A stretch of DNA of 64,000 nucleotides from NCBI RefSeq assembly GCF_018069565.1, contig NZ_JAGPNL010000005.1, positions 124,001 to 188,000 on the forward strand. The letters are read 5' to 3'. Of the stretch, positions 51,570 to 61,916 are shown piece after piece (position 1 is the first letter of the stretch; every line of letters starts with the position of its first letter). A program made the translations under genes and the position numbers. The notes under the pieces are model-generated. The model searched no databases and was not told the origin of the DNA. It saw only the letters and a list, made by a program, of their open reading frames with translations. This DNA is from Streptomyces tagetis. GTDB lineage: Bacteria > Actinomycetota > Actinomycetes > Streptomycetales > Streptomycetaceae.

Positions 51570-52331
51570 TTGTACAGCATCATCGTGGTACCTCCGCCGA
51601 CCACGGAGGACCAGCCTCAGTTACGGCTCGCGCCCGGTGAGCGGCTCGTCTTCGGGCGGGCGGTGCCGGAGGGCGGGCTGCCGATCCGGCACGAGGGGGT
51701 GTCCCGCAGGGCCGGGGAGATCACCGCCCACGGCACCTTCTGGACCCTGAGCAACCTGTCCGCCCGCCAGACCTACGTGGTGGAGAACCCGGAGGGCGCC
51801 GGCGAGCACGTCAAGGTGGCGCCGGGGCGGCTGGACGCGCCGGTGCCGTTCGAGTTCTCGCGGATCGTGCTGCCCGCCGGGGGCGATCTGCTCCCCGTCG
51901 AGGTGTGGGCGCCGCGCCACGACTACCTGCGCGGCGAGGACGGCACCGACGGCGAGCCGACCGCCCCGGCCTTCTCCCTCGACCGCACCAAACGGTACTT
52001 CGCCGTCCTCGCCGCCCTCTGCGAACCCCGGCTGCGCGGTGCGCCGCACGCCCCGCTGCCCACCATGGCCGAGGTCGTCGAACGGCTCGGCCCGGCCTGG
52101 CCCGCCGCCTCCCGCACCTCCGTCCAGTGGAACATCGACTACCTCGCCGTCAAGCTCCGCCTCAAGCCCGGCCCCGACCGCGCCGAGGCGGGCCCCCGCC
52201 TCAACGGCAAGAAGGAGTCCCTGGTCTCCCTCGCCCTCCGCTTCGACCTCGTCCGCGAGGACGACCTCGTGGTGCTGGCCGCCCCACCGCACGCCGCGCC
52301 GACGGCCGCCCCCGGCCGGACGGACCGGTGA
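51570..52331 (+). CDS. FHA domain protein with winged-helix-like C-terminus
   Basis: 253 residues from a TTG start at 51570, chosen because GGGGGAG lies 8 nt before it; longer frames lack a site. The FHA domain (about 15-115) shows LVFGRAVPEGG, the phosphothreonine-site stretch HEGVSRRAGEI, and WTLSNLSARQTYV. Residues about 140-235 are helical with LAALCEPRLRG, MAEVVERLGPAWPAASRTSVQWNIDYLAVKLRL, resembling a winged helix-turn-helix. It would bind phosphothreonine on a partner. The stop overlaps the kinase GTG (GTGA), making the kinase the obvious partner. Confidence 0.87.
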   Translation: MYSIIVVPPPTTEDQPQLRLAPGERLVFGRAVPEGGLPIRHEGVSRRAGEITAHGTFWTLSNLSARQTYVVENPEGAGEHVKVAPGRLDAPVPFEFSRIVLPAGGDLLPVEVWAPRHDYLRGEDGTDGEPTAPAFSLDRTKRYFAVLAALCEPRLRGAPHAPLPTMAEVVERLGPAWPAASRTSVQWNIDYLAVKLRLKPGPDRAEAGPRLNGKKESLVSLALRFDLVREDDLVVLAAPPHAAPTAAPGRTDR

Positions 52332-53869
52332 CCGAGCCGTACGCCGTCCCGGTGCCCCGGGGGTACCGGGTCGGGGTCTGGGAGGTGCGGCGCCCCCTCG
52401 CCACCGGCGCCTTCGGCAGCGTCTACGAGGCCCGGCGCACCGCCCCCGACCCGCGCGGCCTGCCCGACACCGCCGCCCTGAAGTTCCTGCCCACCGGCAC
52501 CGGCACCCCCCGCCGCCTCGCCCACCTGCGCGAACTCGTCGAACGCGAGGTGCGGTTGCACCGCAGTCTGCGCCGCCCCCGCCTCATCCGCATGTACGAG
52601 ACGCTCACCGTCGACGACCCCGACCGCCCCGGCCTCGACGGCGCCACCGTCCTCGTCCTGGAGAAGGCGGAGGGCTCCCTCGCCGCCCTCCTCGCCACCG
52701 GGCCCCCGCCCGCCGACGGGCCCGCGCTGCTCGCCCAGGTCTGCGAAGGGCTCGCCCAGTTGCACCGCGCCGGGTGGGTCCACGGGGATCTGAAACCGGC
52801 CAATGTGCTGCTGATGCGGGACGGTTCGGCGCGGCTGGCCGATTTCAACATGGCCGCCGAGCTGGAGGGCACCCACGCCTACTCCCCCGCCTTCTCCACC
52901 CCCGACTACACCCCGCCCGAACTGCTCTGGTCCGAGATCGGCGAACGCGGGCGCCGCACCCGCCCCTCCGCCGACGTGTGGGCCTTCGGCGTCCTCGCCC
53001 ACCTCACCCTCACCGGCACCTTCCCGCTCCCCGGCGCCACCCCGGCCACCCGCCGCGACGCCACCGCCGCCTACGCCCGGGGCACCGACGAACTCCGCCT
53101 CTCCCCCGCCCTCCCCGAGGAATGGCACCAAATCGTCCGGGACTGCCTCGCCCGCACCCACGCGGACCGCGTCGGTACGGAGGAACTGCTGCGCCGTGTC
53201 GCCACGACGGCCGGCGCCGAGCCCGCGCCCCGCGCGCTCCTGTGGCGGCTGCGCGCCCGCTTACGCCCCCGGCGCACCCGCCTCCTCATCGGCGGCGCCC
53301 TCACCACCGCCCTCGCCGCCGCCGTCGGCTACGGCCTCCTCCCCGCCGACGCTCCGCCGCCCGGCGCCCCCGGCCCCGCCGGATACGGCGCCGCCGAACT
53401 CCGTACCGACCAGGGTGTCCCGCCCTCCTACCGGCCGCTCATCGTCGACGCCGCCCACGACTGCTCCCACCCCGACGTCACCCCCTCGCTGGTCGCCGCC
53501 CTGCTCAAGGCCGAGAGCGACTTCGACCCCGCGCTCTCCGACCCCGACAAGGACGAGTACGGCATCGCCCGCTGGACCCCCAGCGTGCTGCGGTACTGGA
53601 TCAGGCCCGACGGCCAGCCCTCCGCGACCGTCCCCAAGCCGCCCTTCTCCGCCGCCGTCTCCATCCCCGCCGTCGGCCGCTACCTCTGCTTCATCGCGCC
53701 GAACCTGGAGGTCACCCTCCCCGGCGACCGGCGCGTCCTGATCGCGGCGGCGTACCGGACCTCGTACCGGAAGGTGAACGACGCGGGCGGAGTCCCCCCG
53801 AAGTACCGCGACTACTGCGCCCGCGTCGCCCACTACCTCAAGAAGTACACGCCCCCGGGCCGCACGTGA
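52328..53869 (+). CDS. transmembrane Ser/Thr kinase fused to lytic-transglycosylase-like ectodomain
   Basis: 513 residues. The kinase domain spans about 15-295: glycine loop LATGAFGSVYEA, catalytic Lys52 (AALKFLP), catalytic loop HGDLKPANVL (152-161, Gly in place of the Arg of HRD), metal site ADFNMA (171-176, Asn in place of the Gly of DFG), PDYTPPELL. A single membrane helix lies at about 318-337. The extracellular 365-513 region resembles a goose-type/SLT lysozyme fold, with candidate catalytic Glu396 in LLKAESDFDP followed by DEYGIARWTPSVLRYW. It could sense or cut peptidoglycan and signal inward. Coupled to the FHA gene. Confidence 0.85.
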   Translation: MTEPYAVPVPRGYRVGVWEVRRPLATGAFGSVYEARRTAPDPRGLPDTAALKFLPTGTGTPRRLAHLRELVEREVRLHRSLRRPRLIRMYETLTVDDPDRPGLDGATVLVLEKAEGSLAALLATGPPPADGPALLAQVCEGLAQLHRAGWVHGDLKPANVLLMRDGSARLADFNMAAELEGTHAYSPAFSTPDYTPPELLWSEIGERGRRTRPSADVWAFGVLAHLTLTGTFPLPGATPATRRDATAAYARGTDELRLSPALPEEWHQIVRDCLARTHADRVGTEELLRRVATTAGAEPAPRALLWRLRARLRPRRTRLLIGGALTTALAAAVGYGLLPADAPPPGAPGPAGYGAAELRTDQGVPPSYRPLIVDAAHDCSHPDVTPSLVAALLKAESDFDPALSDPDKDEYGIARWTPSVLRYWIRPDGQPSATVPKPPFSAAVSIPAVGRYLCFIAPNLEVTLPGDRRVLIAAAYRTSYRKVNDAGGVPPKYRDYCARVAHYLKKYTPPGRT

Positions 53870-53969
53870 CCCTGGGACTTCCGAGGTACCGGCGCGGGGC
53901 CGGCCTGCCGCACCGTGGAGCCATGCCGCTTCGGCGGCACGACCCACTCTTCGTCACATGGGGGAACCA

Positions 53970-54437
53970 GTGAACGTGAAGAAGCCTGCCGCACTGCTCG
54001 CCGTGGCCGTCGCCCTGCTAGCGGGCACCTCGGTCACGGCGTCCGCCGCGGACCCGGCCGGGACGCGGGTGACCAGCCTCCAGGAGTCCGCCGAGCAGGT
54101 CCTCGGTGGCAGCCAGAAGCCGCTGGAGGTCACGGCCGACGCCGTCCGCTACGACGGCCTCACCGTCACCGCGGCGCCCGAGGGCAACTCCGTCAAGGCG
54201 CTGGCCTGCGACTACGGGCACCTGTGCATGCTCGTCAACGGCCAGAAGTTCGACTTCTACAAGTGCCAGACGTGGACCCTGACCAACTGGACCGGCGACG
54301 GTCCCTTCACCAACAACCAGACGCCGGGCACCGTCGCCAAGTTCTACAACCAGGACGGCAGCGTGCGGTGGACGTCGACGGCGTACCAGGCCGGTACGGC
54401 GACGTGGGACCCGATCTGGTCCCTCCGCCCCTGCTGA
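53970..54437 (+). CDS. secreted small protein, peptidase inhibitor I36-like
   Basis: 155 residues. Cleavable signal peptide (KKPAALLAVAVALLAGTSVTASAA). A linker of about 60 residues and a Cys-containing domain follow: LACDYGHLCMLVNGQKFDFYKCQTW, LTNWTGDGPFTNNQTPGT, ending SLRPC. Four Cys are present, probably two disulfides. The pattern resembles the SMPI/I36 beta-sandwich family of Streptomyces secreted proteins. The in-frame ATG at 53958 lies in the ribosome site; the GTG at 53970 after GGGGGAA is preferred. A terminator follows the stop. Confidence 0.8.
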   Translation: MNVKKPAALLAVAVALLAGTSVTASAADPAGTRVTSLQESAEQVLGGSQKPLEVTADAVRYDGLTVTAAPEGNSVKALACDYGHLCMLVNGQKFDFYKCQTWTLTNWTGDGPFTNNQTPGTVAKFYNQDGSVRWTSTAYQAGTATWDPIWSLRPC

Positions 54438-54458
54438 CCCGGCCCGGACGCGGTTGAC

Positions 54459-54492
54459 GGTGGCCTCCGGCGCGCTGACGCCGGGGGCCACC
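54459..54492. terminator. hairpin terminator between convergent genes
   Basis: GGTGGCCTCCGGCG and CGCCGGGGGCCACC form a 14-bp stem with one G-T wobble around a 6-nt loop. It lies 22 bp beyond the secreted-protein stop and 10 bp before the DUF397 gene end. Confidence 0.8.
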
Positions 54493-54501
54493 GCCGTATG
54501 T

Positions 54502-54708
54502 TCAAGACGACTTGAGCCCAGAGAGGAACGGGGCCCATGCGCGGGCAGTGATCAGGAGGACGGGGCCTTGCGGGTTCTTGGAGTCGCGGACGGGCACGAC
54601 GCCGGGGAGGTGGTCGGCTACTTCCACGCAGTCGCCACCATCATCGTTGCTGTAACTGGACTTGCGCCAAGCGACGGAGAGCAGGTCAATCCCGTTGCTG
54701 CGCTGCAT
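54502..54708 (-). CDS. DUF397 protein
   Basis: 68 residues with the full DUF397 pattern: WRKSSYSNDDGGDCVEVADHLPG, VPVRDSKNPQGPVLLIT and AWAPFLSGL. These small acidic proteins accompany Scr1/WhiJ-type XRE regulators and are thought to act as their antitoxin-like or antagonist partners. The start overlaps the 3' end of the XRE gene by 23 bp, confirming the pair. Confidence 0.93.
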   Translation of the reverse strand: MQRSNGIDLLSVAWRKSSYSNDDGGDCVEVADHLPGVVPVRDSKNPQGPVLLITARAWAPFLSGLKSS

Positions 54709-55546
54709 GTCTGTAGTCCCTCGCTGCGTCTTCCAACAGTTCCAGGGACGCCTCGGGTGGCAGTGCGACGGCCCTCAACAGATCGTACCGATAGCGGTAC
54801 TCCCTTACCTGAGGCGGAAAGTCGACGATCTGCCCTGTGAAATCACCCTCGGTGTACACCGTCGGCGGGGCATCGGCAAAGGTCATGATCTTGGCCATGG
54901 CGAAGTCGAGCGGGGCCCACGGGTGGCTTTCCGGAATCACCTGGAGAACGCTCCGCGAAGACCGGATCACGTCGACGATGTGCTGCACCTGCTCGGCCAT
55001 GACCGCAGGTGGAAGTGGCGTTCTCCGGAAGGTCGACTCCTTCAGAATCCCCCAGTAGGTGGGGCGGTCCGCTCGCTCCCACAAATCGGCACGCGCCACC
55101 CTTGCCTTGACTCGTTCCTCGACCACTTCCGGAGGCACGTCCGGAGCCACGTACTGCATGCGCCCGCGGAAGTACGCTCCTGTCTGAAGAAGCCCCGGGA
55201 CACCGGTGGGAGCCCATTCCTCCAGGGTCAGGGCCTGTTTTTCCATCTCAGGGACGTCAGCGAAGTACCAGGCGTGTCCAACTTGCCGCGCCTTCGCCAC
55301 GTCGTCGCAGCGGCGTTGGAAGAAGCCGTCCGTGCCCAGGCGTTCGTCGACGTGGCGGGCGAGGTCAACCGGCATGCGCCGCTCACCCCGTTCGATCTGA
55401 CTCAGGAACGAGATGCCCCGGAAGCTGCCCTCCGCCAACTGCTCCAGCGTCAGGCCCGCCTCCTCCCGTTTGAAGCGCAACTCCGCCCCGTAGAAGCAGG
55501 GAACGCTGATCGACGCGTCCGGGTCCTTGCGAGCCGGCATCCTCAT
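54686..55546 (-). CDS. XRE family regulator with DUF5753 domain (WhiJ-like)
   Basis: About 286 residues. Helix-turn-helix at about 16-60 (AELRFKREEAGLTLEQLAEGSFRGISFLSQIERGERR), then the DUF5753 ligand-like domain with LTLEEWAPTGVPGLLQTGAYFR, RADLWERADRPTYWGILKESTFRR, LQVIPESHPWAP and VYTEGDFTGQIVDFP. ATG at 55546 after ACGGGGTG; an upstream start at 55576 is possible. Paired with DUF397 downstream and divergent from the 69-residue protein and ATPase genes at 55661. This four-gene arrangement recurs many times in Streptomyces genomes and affects development in studied cases. Confidence 0.92.
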   Translation of the reverse strand: MRMPARKDPDASISVPCFYGAELRFKREEAGLTLEQLAEGSFRGISFLSQIERGERRMPVDLARHVDERLGTDGFFQRRCDDVAKARQVGHAWYFADVPEMEKQALTLEEWAPTGVPGLLQTGAYFRGRMQYVAPDVPPEVVEERVKARVARADLWERADRPTYWGILKESTFRRTPLPPAVMAEQVQHIVDVIRSSRSVLQVIPESHPWAPLDFAMAKIMTFADAPPTVYTEGDFTGQIVDFPPQVREYRYRYDLLRAVALPPEASLELLEDAARDYRHAAQQRD

Positions 55547-55660
55547 CACCCCGTTTTTGCCAGTCACCGTGCGCAACCCAATTCCCTTTCACGGTACGCC
55601 GCGCCACGCCACTGTGTGAGAACTTCGTCACACAACGCACACGAAAGGGCGGACGACACC

Positions 55661-55870
55661 GTGCACCACCCCCACGTCCAGGAGGCAGATGCCGGCCTGG
55701 AGGACCTGCGCGACGCGCTGGCCGCACACGGCATCACGCTTCCCTCCCTCGGGCTCGAACTCCCCTCGTTCGCGGCGTCGTACGCCACCCCACTGATCGC
55801 TCTGGGTAACTGCAACCTGGAGACGGCGCAGGCGCTGGCGGCGGCGCTCCGGAAGGGAGAGGCGGGGTGA
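55661..55870 (+). CDS. small hypothetical protein of the WhiJ-type locus
   Basis: 69 residues, opening VHHPHVQEADAGLEDLRDALAAHGITLPSLGLELPSF and ending TAQALAAALRKGEAG. Short helical protein without signal or membrane segment. Similar proteins lie between XRE/DUF397 genes and anti-sigma type ATPases in Streptomyces. GTG start after AAGGGCGG. The stop overlaps the ATPase start by four bases. Function unknown. Confidence 0.75.
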   Translation: MHHPHVQEADAGLEDLRDALAAHGITLPSLGLELPSFAASYATPLIALGNCNLETAQALAAALRKGEAG

Positions 55871-56241
55871 GAAGGCCGCTCAGCCTGGATCTGCTGGCGC
55901 TGCCCAAGGCCGTACCGGACGTACGGCGGGCGGTGCGGGAGCACTTCGGCGTGCCGTGCGCGGACGTACAGCTCTGTGTCGGCGAGCTGCTGGCCAACGT
56001 GATCCGGCACGTCGGCGAGGGCACCCCGGTCTCCGTGCGGGTCGGGAGCATGGGGTGCGGGCGGGCCCGGGTCGAGGTGACCGACCGGGAGCCGCACGCC
56101 TGGCTGGTGGTGCGGCACGCCGGGGTGGAGGAGGAGACGGGCCGGGGCCTGCTGCTGCTCGACTCGGTGGCGCTGCGCTGGGGCGTACTGCCCCGGGAGG
56201 GCGGCAAGACCGTCTGGTGCGAGGTGGCCCTCGGCCGGTGA
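55867..56241 (+). CDS. HATPase_c_2 ATP-binding protein (anti-sigma regulatory type)
   Basis: 124 residues with the GHKL ATPase fold of RsbW/SpoIIAB-like proteins. N box CVGELLANVIRHVGEG, followed by VEVTDREPHAW, and GRGLLLLDSVALRWGV as the G box. In Streptomyces these stand-alone ATPases bind sigma factors or anti-anti-sigma proteins. GTG start overlapping the upstream small gene. The 3' end forms half of a terminator stem. Confidence 0.88.
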   Translation: MRRPLSLDLLALPKAVPDVRRAVREHFGVPCADVQLCVGELLANVIRHVGEGTPVSVRVGSMGCGRARVEVTDREPHAWLVVRHAGVEEETGRGLLLLDSVALRWGVLPREGGKTVWCEVALGR

Positions 56242-56257
56242 ACCGGGCCGAGGGCCA
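56225..56257. terminator. terminator overlapping the ATPase stop codon
   Basis: Perfect 12-bp stem TGGCCCTCGGCC with its complement around a 9-nt loop that contains the TGA stop of the ATPase gene. It lies 34 bp before the convergent purH stop and could serve both directions. Confidence 0.8.
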
Positions 56258-56290
56258 TCAGGGGAGCCGGGTGGCCAGGGGGCCGGCGGC

Positions 56291-57849
<1,559 letters not shown>

Positions 57850-57853
<4 letters not shown>

Positions 57854-58479
57854 TGGATAACTACCTTTCGTCCCTCAATGCGATAGCCGTTGCGGGCGAG
57901 CCGCCCCACGACATCGACGAGCAGTCTTCGCTCGACTTCCTTGATGCGCTCGTGCAGCGCGCTCTCGTCGTCCTCGTCCCGCACCTCGACCACGCCCTGC
58001 GCGATGATCGGCCCGGTGTCGACGCCGTCGTCGACGAAGTGGACGGTGCACCCGGTGACCCGGGCGCCGTACGCCAGCGCGTCCCGCACCCCGTGCGCCC
58101 CCGGGAAGCTGGGGAGGAGCGCGGGGTGGGTGTTGACGAACCGGCCGCCGAACCGCGCGAGGAACTCCTTCCCCACGATCCGCATGAACCCGGCCGAGAC
58201 CACGAGGTCCGGCTCGTGGGCGGCGACGGCCTCGGCGAGGGCCGCGTCCCACTCCTGCCGGGTGCCGTGGTCACGGACCCGGCAGACGAAGGTGGGCACT
58301 CCGGCGCGCGCGGCGCGCGCGAGCCCCTCGATGCCGTCGCGGTCCGCGCCGACGGCGACGATCTCGGCCCCGTACGCCTCCGCGCCGGTGGCGGCGATCT
58401 CGTCGAGGAGCGCCTGCAGATTGCTGCCGGTTCCGGAGACCAGCACGACGAGGCGCTTGGCCACGGGCTTGGCGGCCAC
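57850..58479 (-). CDS. purN: phosphoribosylglycinamide formyltransferase
   Basis: 209-residue purine enzyme that transfers formyl from 10-formyl-THF to GAR. RLVVLVSGTGSNLQALLDE phosphate loop, catalytic Asn/His in GRFVNTHPALLPSFPG, and catalytic Asp in VHFVDDGVDTGPIIAQ. The GTG at 58479 (VAAKPVAKRLVVLVSG) with AAAGGG upstream is chosen; the longer frame to 58686 is intergenic. First gene of purN-purH. In many actinomycetes a DUF6350 gene precedes purN, as here at 59719-61812 with one gene between on the other strand. Confidence 0.96.
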
Positions 58480-58822
58480 GGTGGGGGCCCTTTCTCGGGG
58501 AGGCGGTCTGTGCAGTCGGTTTGTACAGTCGTACGAATGCTTCACGCCCCGGGATACGGGGAAGTCTACGAAGCGGCCGACCGTCGGCAACGATACCGGC
58601 ACACCGGACGGCCCCCTCGGGACGGGGGCCTGGCCGGAAGATAGCGTCTGCGGGGAGCCGGACCGGGAACGCGACCCGCGGGCCACGCGTTCACGGGGTG
58701 TGTTGCCCGGTGGGCGCGGGACCGGGGCGCATCGCTTGACGGCCGCGCGCCCGCGCGTGCCCGACCGGGTTCGTCGCTCACCACCACCGTCCGTGTCACG
58801 ACAAGGGGAAGACGCTCACTTG

Positions 58823-59644
58823 ATGCCCGACCGCAGCCTGCGACTGCTCACGCTCCCCCAGCAGTCGGCGCAGCCAGGGGAGCGCAGCACCCTCGTGCTG
58901 CGGGAACGTCCCTCCTCACCCCCCGACGCGTCCTCCGGCGGGTCCTCCGACCCGGCCTCCGGCTCGTCCGGCGGACCGGGTGGCTCCGGCCAGGACGACA
59001 ATCCGTTCGCCGCGCCGCCCGAGGGCAGTCCGGACCGCCCCTGGCAGCCCCGCCGCCCCTCGAACGACTCGGGCGACTCCGGCGACTCGGGTGACTCCGG
59101 GGGGCCGGGCGGCGGCCGGGGACGGTCTCCGTGGAGCCGGCAGTGGAGCGACCGCCAGCCCGGCCGCTCCTCCGGCGGCTTCGGGGAACGGCCCGGCGCC
59201 AACGGCCCCGAGGGCCAGGGCGGCGGCCGGGGCCCCCGCTGGGACCCGAACGACCCGGCCCAGCGCCGCGCCCGGTACGCGCTGCTGTGCGGTATGTGGG
59301 CGCTGTTCTTCGCCCTCTTCACCTGGCAGTACGTGGCGCTGCTGCTCGGCGCGCTCGCCCTGTACTGGGGCATCAGCTCGCTGCGGGCCAAGCCGCGCGC
59401 GTCCGACCCGGACAAGCCGGCCCGCGCCGAGGAGCCGCCGGGGCGCCCGCAGCGGACCGCCGCGATCAGCGGCCTGGTGACGGCCTCGCTGGCCATCGTC
59501 CTGGTCGCCGGGTCCTTCGCCGCCCAGATGGTCTACCGCGACTACTACACGTGCCGCAGCGACGCGCTGACCAGCGTGGCGAAGGACGCGTGCGGCAAGC
59601 TCCTGCCGAAGGAACTGCGGGGGGTGCTGGACACGGAGGAGTGA
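58823..59644 (+). CDS. membrane protein with long disordered N-terminus
   Basis: 273 residues. The first 150 are Ser/Gly/Pro/Asp-rich, with a GDSGDSGDSG repeat. Two hydrophobic helices follow (YALLCGMWALFFALFTWQYVALLLGALALYWGI and AAISGLVTASLAIVLVAGSFAAQM), and a short exported tail has two Cys (YTCRSDALTSVAKDACGKLLP). I do not recognise a functional family; similar proteins are common next to purN in Streptomyces. ATG preceded by AAGGGGAAG. The gap 58480-58822 contains promoters for it and for purN. Confidence 0.8.
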   Translation: MPDRSLRLLTLPQQSAQPGERSTLVLRERPSSPPDASSGGSSDPASGSSGGPGGSGQDDNPFAAPPEGSPDRPWQPRRPSNDSGDSGDSGDSGGPGGGRGRSPWSRQWSDRQPGRSSGGFGERPGANGPEGQGGGRGPRWDPNDPAQRRARYALLCGMWALFFALFTWQYVALLLGALALYWGISSLRAKPRASDPDKPARAEEPPGRPQRTAAISGLVTASLAIVLVAGSFAAQMVYRDYYTCRSDALTSVAKDACGKLLPKELRGVLDTEE

Positions 59645-59718
59645 CGCCGGGTCGGGGCGTGTCCTCGTCCGGCGTGTGATCGACCTGCTTCGGGGCCGTC
59701 GCCCCGCCGCCGGGTCCC

Positions 59719-61812
59719 TCAGGGGGTCCGGGGCGGGTGCGGCGGCTTCGGCGGTTGTGCGGGGGGTGGGGGTGGGGGTGTGTGCGGGGGGTTCGGGGCG
59801 TGCGGGGGCTTCGGCGGGGGTGGTTGCGGGGTGTGGGTCGCGTGCGGGGGCTTCGGCGGGGGCGGTTGCGGGGTGTGGGTCGCGTGCGGGGGCTTCGGCG
59901 GGGGCGGGGCGTGCGTGGCGTGCGGGGGCGGGTCCAGGGGGAGCAGGTCGTAGAGGGCATCGGCGCCCGTGCCGTCGTCGTCCTCGTCGTACAGGCCGTA
60001 GGGGAACAGGTCGTCGCCGTCGCGGGGGCGCGGTGCCGCGCCGGCAAGGGCGGGTGACGGGGCCTTGGCCGGTGCCTGGGCGGGTGCCTGGGCCGGTGCC
60101 TTCGCGGTGCGGCGGGGCCAGGGGCGGAGCGAGCCGAGCGCGGGCAGCGGCGGCAGCGCGGGCATCCGGAGGCGGCGGGGGCGGGTGGGGGTGGGGGTGG
60201 AATCGGAGGCTGGGGCTGGGGCGGGGTCGGGGGTGGCGTGGGGGGTGGGGCCTGGGGTGGCGTGGGGGGTGGGGCCCGGGGTGGTGGGCTTGGTGGGGCC
60301 CTTCCTGAAGCGTTTCGCGGGGGTCTTCGCGGGTTCCTTGCCGGGGTGTGCGGCCGGGGTCCGGCCCCGGCACCACCAGCCGCGTACGCCGAGGGCGACC
60401 GGGGTCGCCACCACCGCGATCCACACCAGCGCCGCCGCCCCGGTCTCCCACCACACCGGGCCGAACCGGGCGAGCGCGTCCGTGCCGAGCGGGCCGCCCG
60501 CGAACACCGTCAGCACGGCGACGAACACGGCGCAGAGCAGCGCCGTCAGCCCGGCCGCCCCGGCGGTCCGCTGCCAGCTCCAGGGCTCCGGCAACCCGGC
60601 CCCGGCACTGGCGCCGGCACCCGCAGTGGCGCCGGGGCCGGTCGCCTTTCGGTTGCCGTCCGCCGTGGCCGCCCGTGCCGTGCACCAGCCCACGGCCACC
60701 CCCGCGACCAGCGGCACCGTCCCGGCCGCCCAGTGCAGCGGCGTCCCCGGCCCGGCCTCCGGCACCGCCGCCAGCAACGGGAACGGCGGCAGCACCGGGG
60801 CGGGCGCCGAGGACAGCGGGCCCACGACGTTTCCGGTACCGAGTGTGAAACCGGGGCCGAGGGCGTAGGCCGCCGCCCAGACGGCCGCGTTCGGCACCAG
60901 CGTCAGGCAGAGCACCAGTACCGTGAACCGGCCCGTCCAGTTCCCCGTCAGCACGAGGACGTCGTCCCAGGCGGCTCCGGCGTGCCAGACCAGCGACCCG
61001 GCCAGCAGCAGCGCCCCGCCCCCGGCCAGCACCGCCACTCCGGCGCACGCGGCGCGCACCACGGTGCCGGGCCGCCCGTCCGGCCCCACGAGCAGATCCC
61101 GCACGCCCGCCGGGAACACGCCCAGCACCCGTCCCGCCGGACCTTTGGGACGTCCGTGCGCCGTCCACACCCCGACCCCGGCCGCGCCCATGACGACCAG
61201 TGGCAGACAGAAGAGCGCCCACGGCCAGGAGGGCGGCAGGCCCCCGCCGGCCGCGTACAGCACGACCGGCGCGGCGACGCCGAGATAGCCGAGGACGACA
61301 CCGGTCCACGCGGTCCGCGCGGGCACGGGCGGCGGGGCGGCTTCGGGGCGGGGAGGAGCGGAGGCAGGGCCGGGGGCGCCGGGCGCGCGCGGTTCGCCCG
61401 TACCGCCGCCCGTACCGCCGCCCGTGCCGCCGCCCGTACCGCCGTCCGGATCGTGTCCGGCGTCCGTGGCGTCCCGCGCCGCGCGGTACACCAGCCACAC
61501 CGGCAGCACCAGCAGGAGCAGCGGGGTGACGCCGAGCGGCGCGGGGAGGCCGGAGAGCGTCTCGGTGCGGACCAGTTCGGCGCCGTGCGCGAGGACCCAC
61601 AGCGACGCGGCGACGTGCAGGGCGCCGCCGGGTCCGCTGTCCGGGTACGGCGAGCTGACCCACAGCACCATGACGAGGGCGGCGAAGAAGGTCAGGCCCA
61701 GCCCGGCCGCGAAGACGCCCCCCAGCAGACCGGCGGACAGACCCGGCGGCCGGTCACGCCAGCGGGCGCGCAGCCGGGAGAACGGGGCTCGGCGAGCGGT
61801 CGTCAGGATCAC
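59719..61812 (-). CDS. DUF6350 family polytopic membrane protein
   Basis: 697 residues with ten or more hydrophobic segments, e.g. LSAGLLGGVFAAGLGLTFFAALVMVLWV, LGVTPLLLLVLPVWLVYRAARDA, VVLGYLGVAAPVVLYAAGG. A short Gly/Thr repeat (GGGT units) interrupts the N-terminal half. The C-terminal 230 residues are Pro/Lys/His/Thr-rich repeats in the cytoplasm. DUF6350 proteins are often labelled cell-division or integral membrane proteins; the role is not proven. GTG at 61812 with GGGAG at 9 nt. Confidence 0.82.
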   Translation of the reverse strand: MILTTARRAPFSRLRARWRDRPPGLSAGLLGGVFAAGLGLTFFAALVMVLWVSSPYPDSGPGGALHVAASLWVLAHGAELVRTETLSGLPAPLGVTPLLLLVLPVWLVYRAARDATDAGHDPDGGTGGGTGGGTGGGTGEPRAPGAPGPASAPPRPEAAPPPVPARTAWTGVVLGYLGVAAPVVLYAAGGGLPPSWPWALFCLPLVVMGAAGVGVWTAHGRPKGPAGRVLGVFPAGVRDLLVGPDGRPGTVVRAACAGVAVLAGGGALLLAGSLVWHAGAAWDDVLVLTGNWTGRFTVLVLCLTLVPNAAVWAAAYALGPGFTLGTGNVVGPLSSAPAPVLPPFPLLAAVPEAGPGTPLHWAAGTVPLVAGVAVGWCTARAATADGNRKATGPGATAGAGASAGAGLPEPWSWQRTAGAAGLTALLCAVFVAVLTVFAGGPLGTDALARFGPVWWETGAAALVWIAVVATPVALGVRGWWCRGRTPAAHPGKEPAKTPAKRFRKGPTKPTTPGPTPHATPGPTPHATPDPAPAPASDSTPTPTRPRRLRMPALPPLPALGSLRPWPRRTAKAPAQAPAQAPAKAPSPALAGAAPRPRDGDDLFPYGLYDEDDDGTGADALYDLLPLDPPPHATHAPPPPKPPHATHTPQPPPPKPPHATHTPQPPPPKPPHAPNPPHTPPPPPPAQPPKPPHPPRTP
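59801..59926. repeat. 42-bp in-frame tandem repeat in DUF6350 gene
   Basis: TGCGGGGGCTTCGGCGGGGG recurs at 59801, 59843 and 59885, 42 bp apart. It encodes on the minus strand PPPPKPPHATHTPQ units, 14 residues each, near the C-terminus of the DUF6350 protein. Confidence 0.9.
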
Positions 61813-61916
61813 CCCGCCATGCTCCCAACGACACGCGCTTTCCCGGCGTAACAGGCGAAGCCCCGCTGTGTCGCTCAATATGTGCTTATGTGCTTTTTCG
61901 TACGAAGGGGTGTCCT

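Noticed and set aside
58480..58822. Possible ZTP riboswitch upstream of purN-purH
   Set aside because: The leader contains no conserved pfl blocks; only promoter-like lower-GC sequence is seen.
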